A stretch of DNA of 64,000 bases from Plantactinospora mayteni (GTDB lineage: Bacteria; Actinomycetota; Actinomycetes; Mycobacteriales; Micromonosporaceae), in assembly GCF_016862935.1 (NCBI RefSeq), contig NZ_BONX01000023.1:434001-498000 (forward strand), in the 5' to 3' direction. Within the stretch, counting starts at the first letter, position 1. Every line of letters begins with the position of its first letter. Shown here piece after piece: positions 45,739-54,377 of the stretch. Under the pieces are notes generated by a model. The model had not been told where the DNA came from. It searched no databases and saw only the letters and a program-made list of their open reading frames with translations. Both the position numbers and the translations under genes were made by a program.

Positions 45739-47184
45739 ATGTCGACCGACCTGTACGGCGTACGGGTGCTTTCCGTCGACCCGGAGGAACTCCGGATCAG
45801 GTTCAAGGTCTTCGTGGTCTATTACGACACGGCGTACCGGAGCCACGAGTCCGCGCCGGACGACGTCGGCTTCTTCTTCCATCTGCTGTGGCAGCAGGCG
45901 ATCGAGCAGCCGGAGGATTCCCGGGCCGCCTCCCTGGCGCGACTGGTGGATATGGACCACGCGCTGGACTTCGAATGGGTCGACGCCAACGCACGCCGGT
46001 TCGTGTCCCGGGTCGAGCGGGTCGCCGCCGCCAACCATCCGCCGACCGAGGAGCAGTGGGAGCGGCTGCACGACTTCTACTACGAGGACGACGGTGGCTG
46101 GAAGGACGAGGACCTGCTGGTCCAGTTCGAGTACGACGTGTGGGTCACCGACCAGCGTTGGCTGGAGCCGCTGCGTGCGGGGGACGCATGGGGGACGACG
46201 GGGTTCCCGGTCAACGCCGACACCTGGACGGCCGAGGAGTCGTCGCACATTCCGGACCTCAGCAACCCCGCACAGGTGTTACACCCGTTCCGCACCGCCA
46301 CCGGCGACCTCAGCTACGACCACATCAGCTCACTGGCCTTCTCCGATGACGGCAGATACCTGGCCACGTGCAGCGACCAGAACCGGGTCTGGGTCCACGA
46401 CACCGCGGACTGGACCGAGTTACTGCACACCTCCGCGGGTGAGGAGTGGATCGTGCCGCAGGTGATGTGGGTGCCGGGTGAGCACATCGTCACCGTCAAG
46501 ACCCTCCCCGACGACAACGAATTCGGCGTCCAGCCACAGTGGGCCTTCGACGTCGACGCCCGGACGGAGGTCGAGGCTCCCTTCCAGGCCGGGCTCCGGC
46601 GTTCCCACGACGGTGCCTACCGGATCGGTCCGAACGGCGCGGGCGAGGGCGGCTACGACCTGCTCCCCACCGCGCACTCGCCCCATCGCCAGGTCGCCCA
46701 TGCCGGGCAGTGGGATCCGATCCAGTGCGAGGGCTTCTCCGGGGACGGGTCCCGGCTGTTCCTCGGGGCGCAGGAGAACCTCTACGTCGTCGACCCGGCG
46801 ACCGGAGAGGTCGTCGACACCGTGCTGCCCGCCCCGGAGCGGCTGTTCGCGCTCGCCGCGAACCCCGACGGCAACTATCTCGCGGTCGGGAGCCACAGCC
46901 GGAAGCTGCACTACCTTACCGGCCGGGCGCGCGAGCAGTGCCCGTATGAGCTCTGCGTATGGCGGATGGCCGACAAGAAGATCATCATGGGACGCCAACT
47001 GACGGCGCGGCTCGAACATCTCGCCTGGTCGCCGGACGGGCGCTGGCTGGTCGTCGCCATGGAACCCACCGCCAAGAGTGACTCCCACGATGGCCAGACC
47101 GCCCTGGTCGTGTTCGCCATGGGGCCGGTCGACGATGCACCGGTGTCGCGCGCGAAACTGCGGCCAGGCCCCGAACCGGCGTGA
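45739..47184 (+). CDS. WD40-repeat-like protein
   Basis: 481 aa, ATG preceded by TGAGGAG. Residues about 1-170 form an acidic domain that I do not recognise (LYGVRVLSVDPEELRIRFKVF...). From about residue 190 the sequence has WD40-like blades: HISSLAFSDDGRYLATCSDQNRVWVHD, AGEEWIVPQVMWVPG, LFALAANPDGNYLAVGS and LEHLAWSPDGRWLVVAM. It probably acts as a protein-interaction scaffold in the cytoplasm; no signal peptide is present. It lies 235 bp after the SUKH-like gene. Confidence 0.75.
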   Translation: MSTDLYGVRVLSVDPEELRIRFKVFVVYYDTAYRSHESAPDDVGFFFHLLWQQAIEQPEDSRAASLARLVDMDHALDFEWVDANARRFVSRVERVAAANHPPTEEQWERLHDFYYEDDGGWKDEDLLVQFEYDVWVTDQRWLEPLRAGDAWGTTGFPVNADTWTAEESSHIPDLSNPAQVLHPFRTATGDLSYDHISSLAFSDDGRYLATCSDQNRVWVHDTADWTELLHTSAGEEWIVPQVMWVPGEHIVTVKTLPDDNEFGVQPQWAFDVDARTEVEAPFQAGLRRSHDGAYRIGPNGAGEGGYDLLPTAHSPHRQVAHAGQWDPIQCEGFSGDGSRLFLGAQENLYVVDPATGEVVDTVLPAPERLFALAANPDGNYLAVGSHSRKLHYLTGRAREQCPYELCVWRMADKKIIMGRQLTARLEHLAWSPDGRWLVVAMEPTAKSDSHDGQTALVVFAMGPVDDAPVSRAKLRPGPEPA

Positions 47185-47311
47185 GGCTGTGCCCGTCGCG
47201 GAGGTCCGGCTCCAACCTGACTGGCCCGCCGGGACGGGAGGCGGTAGGCTGCTCGGCGATGAATACCTCATTCAGCAGATTGGGGGTCCAGTCCACGCAA
47301 GGTGAGTGCTG

Positions 47312-48772
47312 ATGCACCCATCGACTGTGGACAGAGACTCCCGGCTCTCCTTCTGGCGGCGCGTACGCGAGTTCGCCGTGCCGCTCCCGATGATCGAGTT
47401 GGCTACCGCCCGCCGTACTCTCGGCGACTGGGCCGGGGCCTGCGCCGCCGCACGCGTCGATATCGATCTGCGACCGCGTTCCGTGGCGCGCACCTATGGC
47501 CGCGAACTGGCCGACCGGCTCCGGGCCGACCTCCGCCATCTCGCACCTGACCTGCTGCGCTGGCACCTGCCCCGGGTCGCTCCGGACGGGTTGCTGCGAC
47601 CGGGCCTGACCATCTCGCTGGCCCGGTACCCCGGGACGGACGCCGGCACCCCGCACCTGGTGGCCCGGACCGCGCCGGCCTGGGCGGACGCCGGGCAGCG
47701 GATCAGCCTCGCGCTGTGGGATCCGGCACGGCCGGCCGAACCGGCCGGGCCACATCCGCACCCCCGTCCGGACCGACGGTTCCGGCTCGACCTGCACCGG
47801 CACCTCTGGGACGTACGCCAGGCCGGGGAGTTGCGGGTCCGGTCCGGGGCGGAGCGGCAACCCGGCGCCGGCCGGCTCGACACGGGACGGCCCGAGCAGC
47901 CGGCCAGCCGCCGCCAGGCGGTGTCCAGCAGCCAGTGGCCCGTGCCGGACGGCTTCGACTGCGCGGTGCAGCGCTGGGCCGCCGAGGCGGAACTGCTGCT
48001 CGACGCGGACGGCAGCAGCGGCCACACCGCCACCGTCCGGCTCGGCTCCCGGCACCGGCTGCTGCTGGATCTGGTGCCGGATCCGGGAGGCGGCCCCGTC
48101 GGGCTACGGATCCGGGCGGCGCCGGTGCGGGACCACCCCTCCGGGCTACCGGTACTGCCGGACGCGGCCACCTGGATACTGCCCGACCTGGCGCTGCTCC
48201 GGGCCGGGCTGATCGGGGCCGACGGGTTGCACCCGCTGGTCGCCTCGGCGCTCGTACCGGACCGGCCGGTCGCCGAGACCCGGCCGGACCCGACCGACGG
48301 GCCCGGACCGCGGTACGTCGAGTGCCGGGGCGTCCGGCACCGGATCGGCGTACTGGACGGCACACTCGTCGCGCTGGACCACGATCCCGCCGAGATCCGC
48401 CGCGAGGAACTGCTGGCCGCGCTGACCGGCACCCCGTTGCCCTGTCTGCTGGCGATCGACGGCGCACACCGTCAGCCCGAGAACCTCGGCGACATCCGCG
48501 CCCGGCTGGACCACGGCGACACCGACGGTGCCGTGGCCACGGTCGAACGGCTCCTCGGACCGGACGCGCTGCTCCGCGGCGGCGCGCTGTGGGACGAACT
48601 GGAGACGGCAGCGCTCCGCCGGGTCTCGCACGGGCTGTATCGGGCAGGGCTCGGCGCGTCCGCACCGCACCCGGCCAGCGGGCTCGACGGGTACCGCCGG
48701 GAGCTGTCTCGGCGGGTCGCCCGACCCTCGGGTACCTCCCGGGCACATCCGCGGCACGCGTCCGCCCGCTGA
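47312..48772 (+). CDS. hypothetical protein associated with a MoxR/VWA pair
   Basis: 486 aa from the ATG at 47312, which has AAGGTGAG seven bases upstream; a GTG at 47306 is also possible. I recognise no domain. The protein is Arg/Ala/Leu-rich, with an Arg/Pro-rich linker at about residues 150-215 and an alternating hydrophobic C-terminal half (HRLLLDLVPDPGGGPVGLRIRAAP). It lies about 80 bp before a MoxR-type ATPase gene and a VWA gene, which themselves overlap, so the three form one unit. It may be the client or adaptor of the ATPase-VWA chaperone pair. Confidence 0.75.
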   Translation: MHPSTVDRDSRLSFWRRVREFAVPLPMIELATARRTLGDWAGACAAARVDIDLRPRSVARTYGRELADRLRADLRHLAPDLLRWHLPRVAPDGLLRPGLTISLARYPGTDAGTPHLVARTAPAWADAGQRISLALWDPARPAEPAGPHPHPRPDRRFRLDLHRHLWDVRQAGELRVRSGAERQPGAGRLDTGRPEQPASRRQAVSSSQWPVPDGFDCAVQRWAAEAELLLDADGSSGHTATVRLGSRHRLLLDLVPDPGGGPVGLRIRAAPVRDHPSGLPVLPDAATWILPDLALLRAGLIGADGLHPLVASALVPDRPVAETRPDPTDGPGPRYVECRGVRHRIGVLDGTLVALDHDPAEIRREELLAALTGTPLPCLLAIDGAHRQPENLGDIRARLDHGDTDGAVATVERLLGPDALLRGGALWDELETAALRRVSHGLYRAGLGASAPHPASGLDGYRRELSRRVARPSGTSRAHPRHASAR

Positions 48773-48853
48773 CCCGCGCGACTCGTCCTCCTCCACTCCC
48801 TGGCCCGGGCTGCTGCCCCACCCGGCCCTCGACTCGACCCAAGGTGATCTCAC

Positions 48854-50299
48854 ATGCGTATCCCCGTCCCGTCCGCGCCCTCCCCCGCCGTCGCCACCGC
48901 CTCCCCTGCCTCCCCAGCCGTCGCTGCCGCCTCGCCCGCCGTCGCCACCGCCTCCCCTGCCGTCGCTATCGCCTCCCCCGTCCGCTTCGCATCCTCGGCC
49001 CCCGCCCCTGCTCCGGCTGCCGTTCCGGGTGCACTGCCGGGCACGCCGTCTCGGCGAGAGTGCCGGAACGCTCCGGCCGAGCTGGCGGGGGCCGGCCAGC
49101 TCGACGTCGCCGCCGACCTGCTCGCCCTGCTCGGCGACACCGCCACCGAGCCTCGGCCCGACCCGCAGTTGGAGGCGCTGACCCTGGCCGTCGCCGCCGA
49201 CCTGCCGGTACTGCTCTGGGGTGAGCCGGGAATCGGCAAGACGGCCGTGCTGAACCAGCTCGCCTCGGCCCTCGACCTGCCGCTGACCACGGTGATCGCC
49301 AGCGTGCACGAACCGTCCGACTTCGCCGGCCTGCCCGTGGTCGGCGACGATCCGGCGGTCCAGGGCGTGCCGATGGCCCCGCCGGACTGGGCCGTACGCC
49401 TGGTCCGGGCCGGCCGGGGACTGCTCTTCCTGGACGAACTCTCCACCGCACCGCCAGCCGTGCAGGCCGCACTGCTCCGCGTGGTGCTGGAACGGCGGGT
49501 CGGGGCGCTGCGGCTCCCGCCCGGCGTACGGATCGTCGCCGCCGCCAATCCACGCTCCTCGGCCGCCGACGGCTGGGAACTGAGCCCACCGCTGGCCAAC
49601 CGCTTCGTGCATCTACAGTGGACGTACGACCACCAGGTCGTGGTCCGGGGGCTCGGCGGGACCTGGCCCCGGGCCGCGCTGCCCCGGCTCGACCCGGAGC
49701 GGCTGCCCGAGGCGGTGGCGTTCGCCCGGCGCGCGGTGTGCGAGTTCCTGACCGCCCGCCCCGGCCTCGTACACCGGCTGCCCGACAACGAGGCCCGCCG
49801 GGGCGGCCCGTGGCCGTCACCACGCAGTTGGGACATGACGCTGCGGCTGGTCGCCTTCGGCACCGCGGCCGACACCTCCCGGGAGGTGTTGTCGATGCTG
49901 GTCCGGGGCACCGTCGGCGACGGCCCGGGGCTGGAGTTGCTGGCCAGCCTGGACCGGCTGGACCTGCCGGACCCCGAGCTGCTGCTCGCCGACCCTGCCC
50001 GGGCCGACCTGCCCGAGCGGGGTGACCTGCGACAGGCCGTACTCGACGGAGTGGTCGAGGCGGTCCGGAAGCTCCCCGACCGGTCCCGCTGGGACGCGGC
50101 CTGGAAACTGCTGGTCCGGGCGCTGGAGACCGGCGCCCCGGACCTGGTGGTGGTACCCGCGAGCACGCTCGCCGCGCTCCGCCAACCCGACTGGGACCTG
50201 CCGGAGTCGATCGACCGGCTCGCCGGGGTGGTCTCGCTGACCCGGCGGGCGGACGGCGTCGCCACCCGGGTCGCCGCCACCGCCGGGAGCGGCCGATGA
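48854..50299 (+). CDS. MoxR-family AAA+ ATPase
   Basis: 481 aa, ATG preceded by AAGGTGA. Residues 1-60 are a low-complexity Ala/Ser/Pro/Val segment with repeated SPAVATA units. The AAA+ core follows with Walker A GEPGIGKT, the MoxR-type EPSDFAGLPVV loop, Walker B LLFLDELS and sensor I AAANPRSS. MoxR ATPases partner with VWA proteins to remodel or insert metal into target complexes. The gene overlaps the VWA gene by four bases. The repetitive N-terminus is unusual for the family and may be a flexible tether. Confidence 0.9.
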   Translation: MRIPVPSAPSPAVATASPASPAVAAASPAVATASPAVAIASPVRFASSAPAPAPAAVPGALPGTPSRRECRNAPAELAGAGQLDVAADLLALLGDTATEPRPDPQLEALTLAVAADLPVLLWGEPGIGKTAVLNQLASALDLPLTTVIASVHEPSDFAGLPVVGDDPAVQGVPMAPPDWAVRLVRAGRGLLFLDELSTAPPAVQAALLRVVLERRVGALRLPPGVRIVAAANPRSSAADGWELSPPLANRFVHLQWTYDHQVVVRGLGGTWPRAALPRLDPERLPEAVAFARRAVCEFLTARPGLVHRLPDNEARRGGPWPSPRSWDMTLRLVAFGTAADTSREVLSMLVRGTVGDGPGLELLASLDRLDLPDPELLLADPARADLPERGDLRQAVLDGVVEAVRKLPDRSRWDAAWKLLVRALETGAPDLVVVPASTLAALRQPDWDLPESIDRLAGVVSLTRRADGVATRVAATAGSGR

Positions 50300-51597
50300 C
50301 CCGCCCCAGTCCGCTGCCGGCCGGGCCGGTGACCCCGGTCTCCGACCCGGCCGGGCAGGCCGGTGCCCTCGACACCGAGAAGCTCTTCACCGCCCGGCTG
50401 CACGCCGCCCGGGTCCGGCCCTACCTGGCGACGGCGCTCTTCGCGCTGCACGTCGTGGAGTCGCGCCGGGTACCGACGATGGCCGTGGACCGGCACTGGC
50501 GGTGTTACGTCTCGCCCGCGTTCGTGGACCGGACCCCGGTGGAGGAGTTGGCCGGAGTGTGGGTGCACGAGGTCTCCCACCTGCTCCGCGACCACCACGG
50601 CCGGGGTGACCGGGTCGCCGTACGGCGTGGCCTGGTCGGGCCGGGGGAACGGCTGCGGATGAACATCGCGGCGGACTGCGAGATCAACGACGACGTGTAC
50701 GGGGACGGGCTGGCCCGACCCGACGGCGCCGTCGAACCGGGGTCGCTGGGCCTCTCCCCGGGCGAGCTGATGGAGGACTACCTGCGGCAGTTCCGGCTCG
50801 GGCCGTACCTCCAGGACTTCGTCTGGCTGGACTGCGGCAGTGGTGCAGACGGGCTGGACCGGGAGTGGGACCTGGGGCCGGACGGCGCGCACGGGCTCAC
50901 CGAGCAGGAGCGGGACGCCGTCCGGTTCCGGGTCGCCCAGGGCATCGCCGCCCGGCCGGGTACCGCACCGAGGGGGTGGCAGCGGTGGGCGGAGGAGGCG
51001 TTCCATCCGCCGCAGCCGTGGCGGAACCTGCTCGGCGCGGCCATCCGCTCGGCGGCCGACGGGCCCGGCGCGGGCGACGACTACAGCTACGGCCGGCCGG
51101 CACGACGCTCCGCCAGCCTGCCCGGGGTGATCCTGCCGAGCCTGCGCCGCAGACCGCCCCGGGTCTCGGTGGTGATCGACACCTCCGGTTCGGTGAGCGA
51201 CGCCGAACTGGGCAGCGCGCTGCTGGAGGTCGCCGCGATCGGTCGTGCGGTGGGCGGCCGGCGTGACCTCGTCAGCGTACTGTCGTGTGACGCGGCGGCC
51301 CGGACCGTGCACCGGCTGTGCCGGGCCGAGGGGATTCCGCTGGTCGGCGGCGGTGGGACGGACCTGCGTACCGGCTTCGCGAAGGTGCTGCGGGCCCGGC
51401 CCGCTCCGGACGTCGTGGTGGTACTGACCGACGGCCAGACCCCCTGGCCGGCCGCCCGGCCGGCCTGCCGGACGGTGGTGGGGCTGTTCCCCCGACCGAC
51501 GGCGGCCCGGTCCTGGTCCGAGGACGATCCCGACTACGTACCGGACACGCCGCCGGACTGGGCCCGGGTGGTCGAGATCGGCCCGGCTTCCCGATAG
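50296..51597 (+). CDS. VWA-like metallopeptidase-domain protein (DUF2201)
   Basis: 433 aa. The N-terminal half (about residues 25-200) resembles the DUF2201 putative metallopeptidase domain, with a HEVSHLLRDH zinc-binding-like helix and a downstream NIAADCEINDD motif. The C-terminal half has a VWA-like domain with MIDAS residues in VVIDTSGSVSD and later GGGGTDLRTGF and VVVLTDGQTPW. It is the usual partner of the preceding MoxR ATPase; together they probably act as a chaperone or maturation machine on a target, perhaps involving the upstream hypothetical protein. Confidence 0.9.
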   Translation: MTRPSPLPAGPVTPVSDPAGQAGALDTEKLFTARLHAARVRPYLATALFALHVVESRRVPTMAVDRHWRCYVSPAFVDRTPVEELAGVWVHEVSHLLRDHHGRGDRVAVRRGLVGPGERLRMNIAADCEINDDVYGDGLARPDGAVEPGSLGLSPGELMEDYLRQFRLGPYLQDFVWLDCGSGADGLDREWDLGPDGAHGLTEQERDAVRFRVAQGIAARPGTAPRGWQRWAEEAFHPPQPWRNLLGAAIRSAADGPGAGDDYSYGRPARRSASLPGVILPSLRRRPPRVSVVIDTSGSVSDAELGSALLEVAAIGRAVGGRRDLVSVLSCDAAARTVHRLCRAEGIPLVGGGGTDLRTGFAKVLRARPAPDVVVVLTDGQTPWPAARPACRTVVGLFPRPTAARSWSEDDPDYVPDTPPDWARVVEIGPASR

Positions 51598-51620
51598 GCC
51601 GGACGCCCTTGATCACCACT

Positions 51621-51710
51621 GGACCTTCTCCACCTGAACCGGGTGGCGCTCTGGCACCCCGTCCGACGTCGCGGCTCCGCCGGAGACCGCACGGGGAGGT
51701 GGACAAGGCA
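51621..51710 (+). repeat. dispersed ~90-bp palindromic repeat, copy 2
   Basis: Same orientation as the copy at 14555. It has GGACCTTCTCCACCTGAACC at the left end, GTGGCGCTCTGGCACC inside, and ACCGCACGGGGAGGTGGAC at the right end. It begins 24 bp after the VWA gene stop. Confidence 0.8.
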
Positions 51711-51727
51711 CCGGTCGCGCGCTCAGT

Positions 51728-51818
51728 GAACCTTTTTCAACCTCCCCTTGCGGTCCGCCGTTGGCCGCAGGTGGAAGTCGGGGCGCATGCGCCGCGCGGT
51801 TCAGGTTGAAAAAGGCTC
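51728..51818 (-). repeat. dispersed ~90-bp palindromic repeat, copy 3 (inverted)
   Basis: Read on the minus strand, it starts with GCCTTTTTCAACCTGAACCG and ends GGACCGCAAGGGGAGGTTG plus GAAAAAGGTTC, closely matching the copy at 14555. It touches the stop codon of the nitroreductase gene. With copy 2 it fills the gap between two convergent genes and could form long hairpins in either transcript. Confidence 0.8.
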
Positions 51819-52800
51819 AGTGGCCGGCGTGCGCGATGCCGCCGATCCGGCGTGCCGAGGGCGGCGCCGTACCGGCCGGCCGACCGACCCGGGCGACGTG
51901 CAGCAGCCGCTCGGCCGGCACGCCCAGCACCACGCCCAGCGCGTCGCGGGTGGTGGGCGCGTCGACGAGCTGGCTCAGCGGATGCGCCGCCACCCCGGCC
52001 GCGTGCAGGGTCAGCCAGACCCGCATCAGCACCCGCCCCAGCCCGACCATGCCAGTATCGTCCAGTTCGGAGGGTCCGACGAGGACCAGCACGGCACCGC
52101 CGAGCGCGAGCGGGTTGCCGGCGGCCGTGCCGAGCAGCCGGGGCAGCCCCAGCCGGCGCAGCATCGGGTACGCCGCCAGTGCCGCGCGCAGTCCGGTCGC
52201 CTCGGCCCGGGACAGCCGCAGGCAGCGGTCGGTGAGCCCGTCGGCGTGGTAGTCCGGGTGCCCCGGGTGGAGCCGCAGCCAGTACCGCAGTTCGCCGACC
52301 ACCGCTGGATCGGCGTACAGGTGCCGGTCGGCGAGCCGGAGCAGTCGGGCCAGCAGGTCGGCGTCCGGTACCACCCGGACCGCTCCGCCGACCTCCCGGG
52401 CGAGCGCGTCGACGGCCGCCACGACCTCGGCCGGCGGGCCCGCCGTGAACCGCCCCCGGTGGGTACGCCGCCCGCGCACCTCCGCCGCCCCGAACGGGCT
52501 GTCGTAACGGCTCCCGGCTGCCCGCAGCCAGCCCACCCGACGCTCCTCGGCACAGTGGTCCGGTACGAACCCGACCCGCAGCCCGGCGTCGGCCGCGACG
52601 ACCAGGCAGGTCTCGACGAACGCGCCGAGCGACAGCCACAGGTCCCGCCCGGACGGGTCGGCCGCCGGCAGCGCGTCGGACGGGTCCCAGCCCACCCGGA
52701 TCTCCGCCGTCCGGTGGTCGAGCCGCCACGGCTGGGTGTTGTGCGCGCTCGGCGCCCGCCAGCAGAGCGGCTCCAGCGCCCGGAACGCCGCGACGTCCAC
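51817..52800 (-). CDS. nitroreductase-family protein (Acg-like)
   Basis: 327 aa, GTG start immediately after the stop of the upstream GNAT gene. The N-terminal CWRAPSAHNTQPWRL motif is the FMN-binding SxxNxQPW signature of Acg/Rv3131-type nitroreductases. The middle carries GRRTHRGRF, and the C-terminal half has GVAAHPLSQLVDAP. Acg-type proteins resemble two fused half-domains and some sequester rather than use FMN. It is last in a four-gene operon with an adenylate-forming enzyme; it may reduce or oxidise the small molecule handled by that operon. Confidence 0.87.
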   Translation of the reverse strand: MDVAAFRALEPLCWRAPSAHNTQPWRLDHRTAEIRVGWDPSDALPAADPSGRDLWLSLGAFVETCLVVAADAGLRVGFVPDHCAEERRVGWLRAAGSRYDSPFGAAEVRGRRTHRGRFTAGPPAEVVAAVDALAREVGGAVRVVPDADLLARLLRLADRHLYADPAVVGELRYWLRLHPGHPDYHADGLTDRCLRLSRAEATGLRAALAAYPMLRRLGLPRLLGTAAGNPLALGGAVLVLVGPSELDDTGMVGLGRVLMRVWLTLHAAGVAAHPLSQLVDAPTTRDALGVVLGVPAERLLHVARVGRPAGTAPPSARRIGGIAHAGH

Positions 52801-53937
52801 CTACAACGCCTTCTCGTAGAAGGTGTACCCGTGCAGCGGCCGGCCGCCCATCCCCCGGAACTGCGCGGCCGAGGCCGGATTGTCCCGCCCGACGTACGTG
52901 CTGCGCAGCGTCCGGTATCCCCCGGCGTGCAGGTTGCGGCGAAGCTGCGCCGAGAGCAGCCGCTGGTAGCCGCGCCCCTGGCAGTCCGGCAGTACGCCCT
53001 TGACGATCAGCACCGCCTCCCGCCGGTAGCGCCGTCGGGTCGCCAGCAGCCGGAGCTGGTTGACCAGGTTGAGGTTGCCCCGTACCCGGATCACGAACTC
53101 GCTGATGTCCGGGATGCAGAGTACGAAGGCCACCGGCCGGTCCGCCCGGGTCAGATAGAGCAGCAACGACTCGTCCAGCAGGTACGCCAGCCCGTCGGTC
53201 TGCTCGCGCAGCTCGTCGAACGAGATCTCGGTGTAGTAGCCGAGCTGGGCAAAGGAGGCGTTCAGCAGGTCGCGCACCATGTGCAGTTGCTCGTCCAGCC
53301 GCCGCAGGTCGCCCCGGTGCACCCGCAACTCCGGATCGTCGACGAGCGGTAGGGAGCCGCCCGGTTCGGAGCCGGCCCGATCGGAGCCGACCGGTTCGGA
53401 GCCGAGCGGATCAGGCGTCACCGGGCAGATCCAGGTGTCCGACTCGAACCGCCGGACGAAGCCGTACGACTCGTAGGCGGTCACGTACCTCGGCGGGTTG
53501 TAGGCGCTGTCGACGAAACCCCGGTCGGCGTACCCGGAGGTGATGACCCCGCCGGACTCGTTGGGCAGCAACGCCACCGGCCCGAAGAGCGTCTCCCGGT
53601 CGCCGGCGGCCCGGCCGGCGGCGGTGATCGCCTCGAAGAGCGGCTCCGCCGCCGCCTCGGTGAACTCGGTCAGCCCGAAGAGCTGGCACCGCCGGCCGAG
53701 TTTGGTGTCGAGGGCGGCGTCGGTGTGCAGCGTGGTCCGGCCCACCGCTACCCCGGTAGCGGCATCCCGGAGCAGGTACATCGGCACGCCCGCGCGCCAC
53801 CAGCGCCGCACCTGGGCGCGGACCGGGGGCACGAAGCGCGGCTCGTCCGCGTACACCCGGTCGGTGACGGCGAGGAAGTCCCGCAGGCCGCGCCGGTCGA
53901 CGACGCGTTCCAGCCTGGTCGTCGCGGCGGTGGTCAT
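52801..53937 (-). CDS. GNAT-fold acyltransferase-like protein
   Basis: 378 aa, ATG at 53937 overlapping the stop of the gene before it (ATGA). The N-terminal domain starts with FLAVTDRVYADEPRFVPPVRAQVRRWW, and a GNAT-like CoA-binding region lies in the C-terminal half (VLIVKGVLPDCQGRGYQRLLSAQLRRNL), followed by STYVGRDNPASAAQFRGMGG. In between is a linker of repeated GSEP/GSDR units (about residues 180-200). This layout resembles large GNAT proteins of unknown acceptor that occur with fatty-acid or polyketide-like genes. The acceptor is unknown. Confidence 0.8.
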   Translation of the reverse strand: MTTAATTRLERVVDRRGLRDFLAVTDRVYADEPRFVPPVRAQVRRWWRAGVPMYLLRDAATGVAVGRTTLHTDAALDTKLGRRCQLFGLTEFTEAAAEPLFEAITAAGRAAGDRETLFGPVALLPNESGGVITSGYADRGFVDSAYNPPRYVTAYESYGFVRRFESDTWICPVTPDPLGSEPVGSDRAGSEPGGSLPLVDDPELRVHRGDLRRLDEQLHMVRDLLNASFAQLGYYTEISFDELREQTDGLAYLLDESLLLYLTRADRPVAFVLCIPDISEFVIRVRGNLNLVNQLRLLATRRRYRREAVLIVKGVLPDCQGRGYQRLLSAQLRRNLHAGGYRTLRSTYVGRDNPASAAQFRGMGGRPLHGYTFYEKAL

Positions 53938-54374
53938 CGCCGCACCGCCGGCCCGGTCGACTCCGTGCCCAGCGGGGTGAAGGTCGGGATGTGCGCCATC
54001 TCGGTGGACTCGGCCCGCCACGCCCCGTTAGAGTAGCCGTCCGGTTCGGCGGTGTAGAGCCGGATGTAGCCGGCGGTCGCGTTCCGGGTGCCGTCGGTGA
54101 CCCACATCATCAGCCTCCGGTGGTGTCGGGAGCGGGCGAACCGCAGCATCGCGTCCCGGTCGGCGAAGAACGCGATGGTGCCGAGGGTGAACGGGAACTC
54201 CCAGTAGACGGTATGCCAGCGGTATCCGGACATCCGCCGAAGGTCGCGGAGCATCCGGAGCCAGACCGGCCAGAGCCGCAGGATCGCCAGCGGGCTCCGG
54301 TAGCGGGTCGCGCCGATGAACATCGCGCCGGCCCGGGCCTGCGCCGGAGCCTGGGAGAAATCCCGGGTACGCAT
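53934..54374 (-). CDS. small ABM-like (DUF4188/spheroidene monooxygenase-like) protein
   Basis: 146 aa. It begins MRTRDFSQAPAQARAGAMFIGATRYRSPLAILRLWPVWLRMLRDLRRMSGYRWHTVYWEFPFTLGTIAFFADRDAMLRFARS. The pattern of one basic helix, a YxWEFPFTLGTIAFF strand and FARSRHHRRLMMWVTDGTRNATAGYIRLY resembles small monooxygenase-like or DUF4188 proteins with a ferredoxin-like fold. The family assignment is from memory of such motifs and is tentative. The ATG follows GGGAGG. It lies 3 bp after the adenylate-forming gene and overlaps the GNAT gene. Confidence 0.6.
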   Translation of the reverse strand: MRTRDFSQAPAQARAGAMFIGATRYRSPLAILRLWPVWLRMLRDLRRMSGYRWHTVYWEFPFTLGTIAFFADRDAMLRFARSRHHRRLMMWVTDGTRNATAGYIRLYTAEPDGYSNGAWRAESTEMAHIPTFTPLGTESTGPAVRR

Positions 54375-54377
54375 GCC

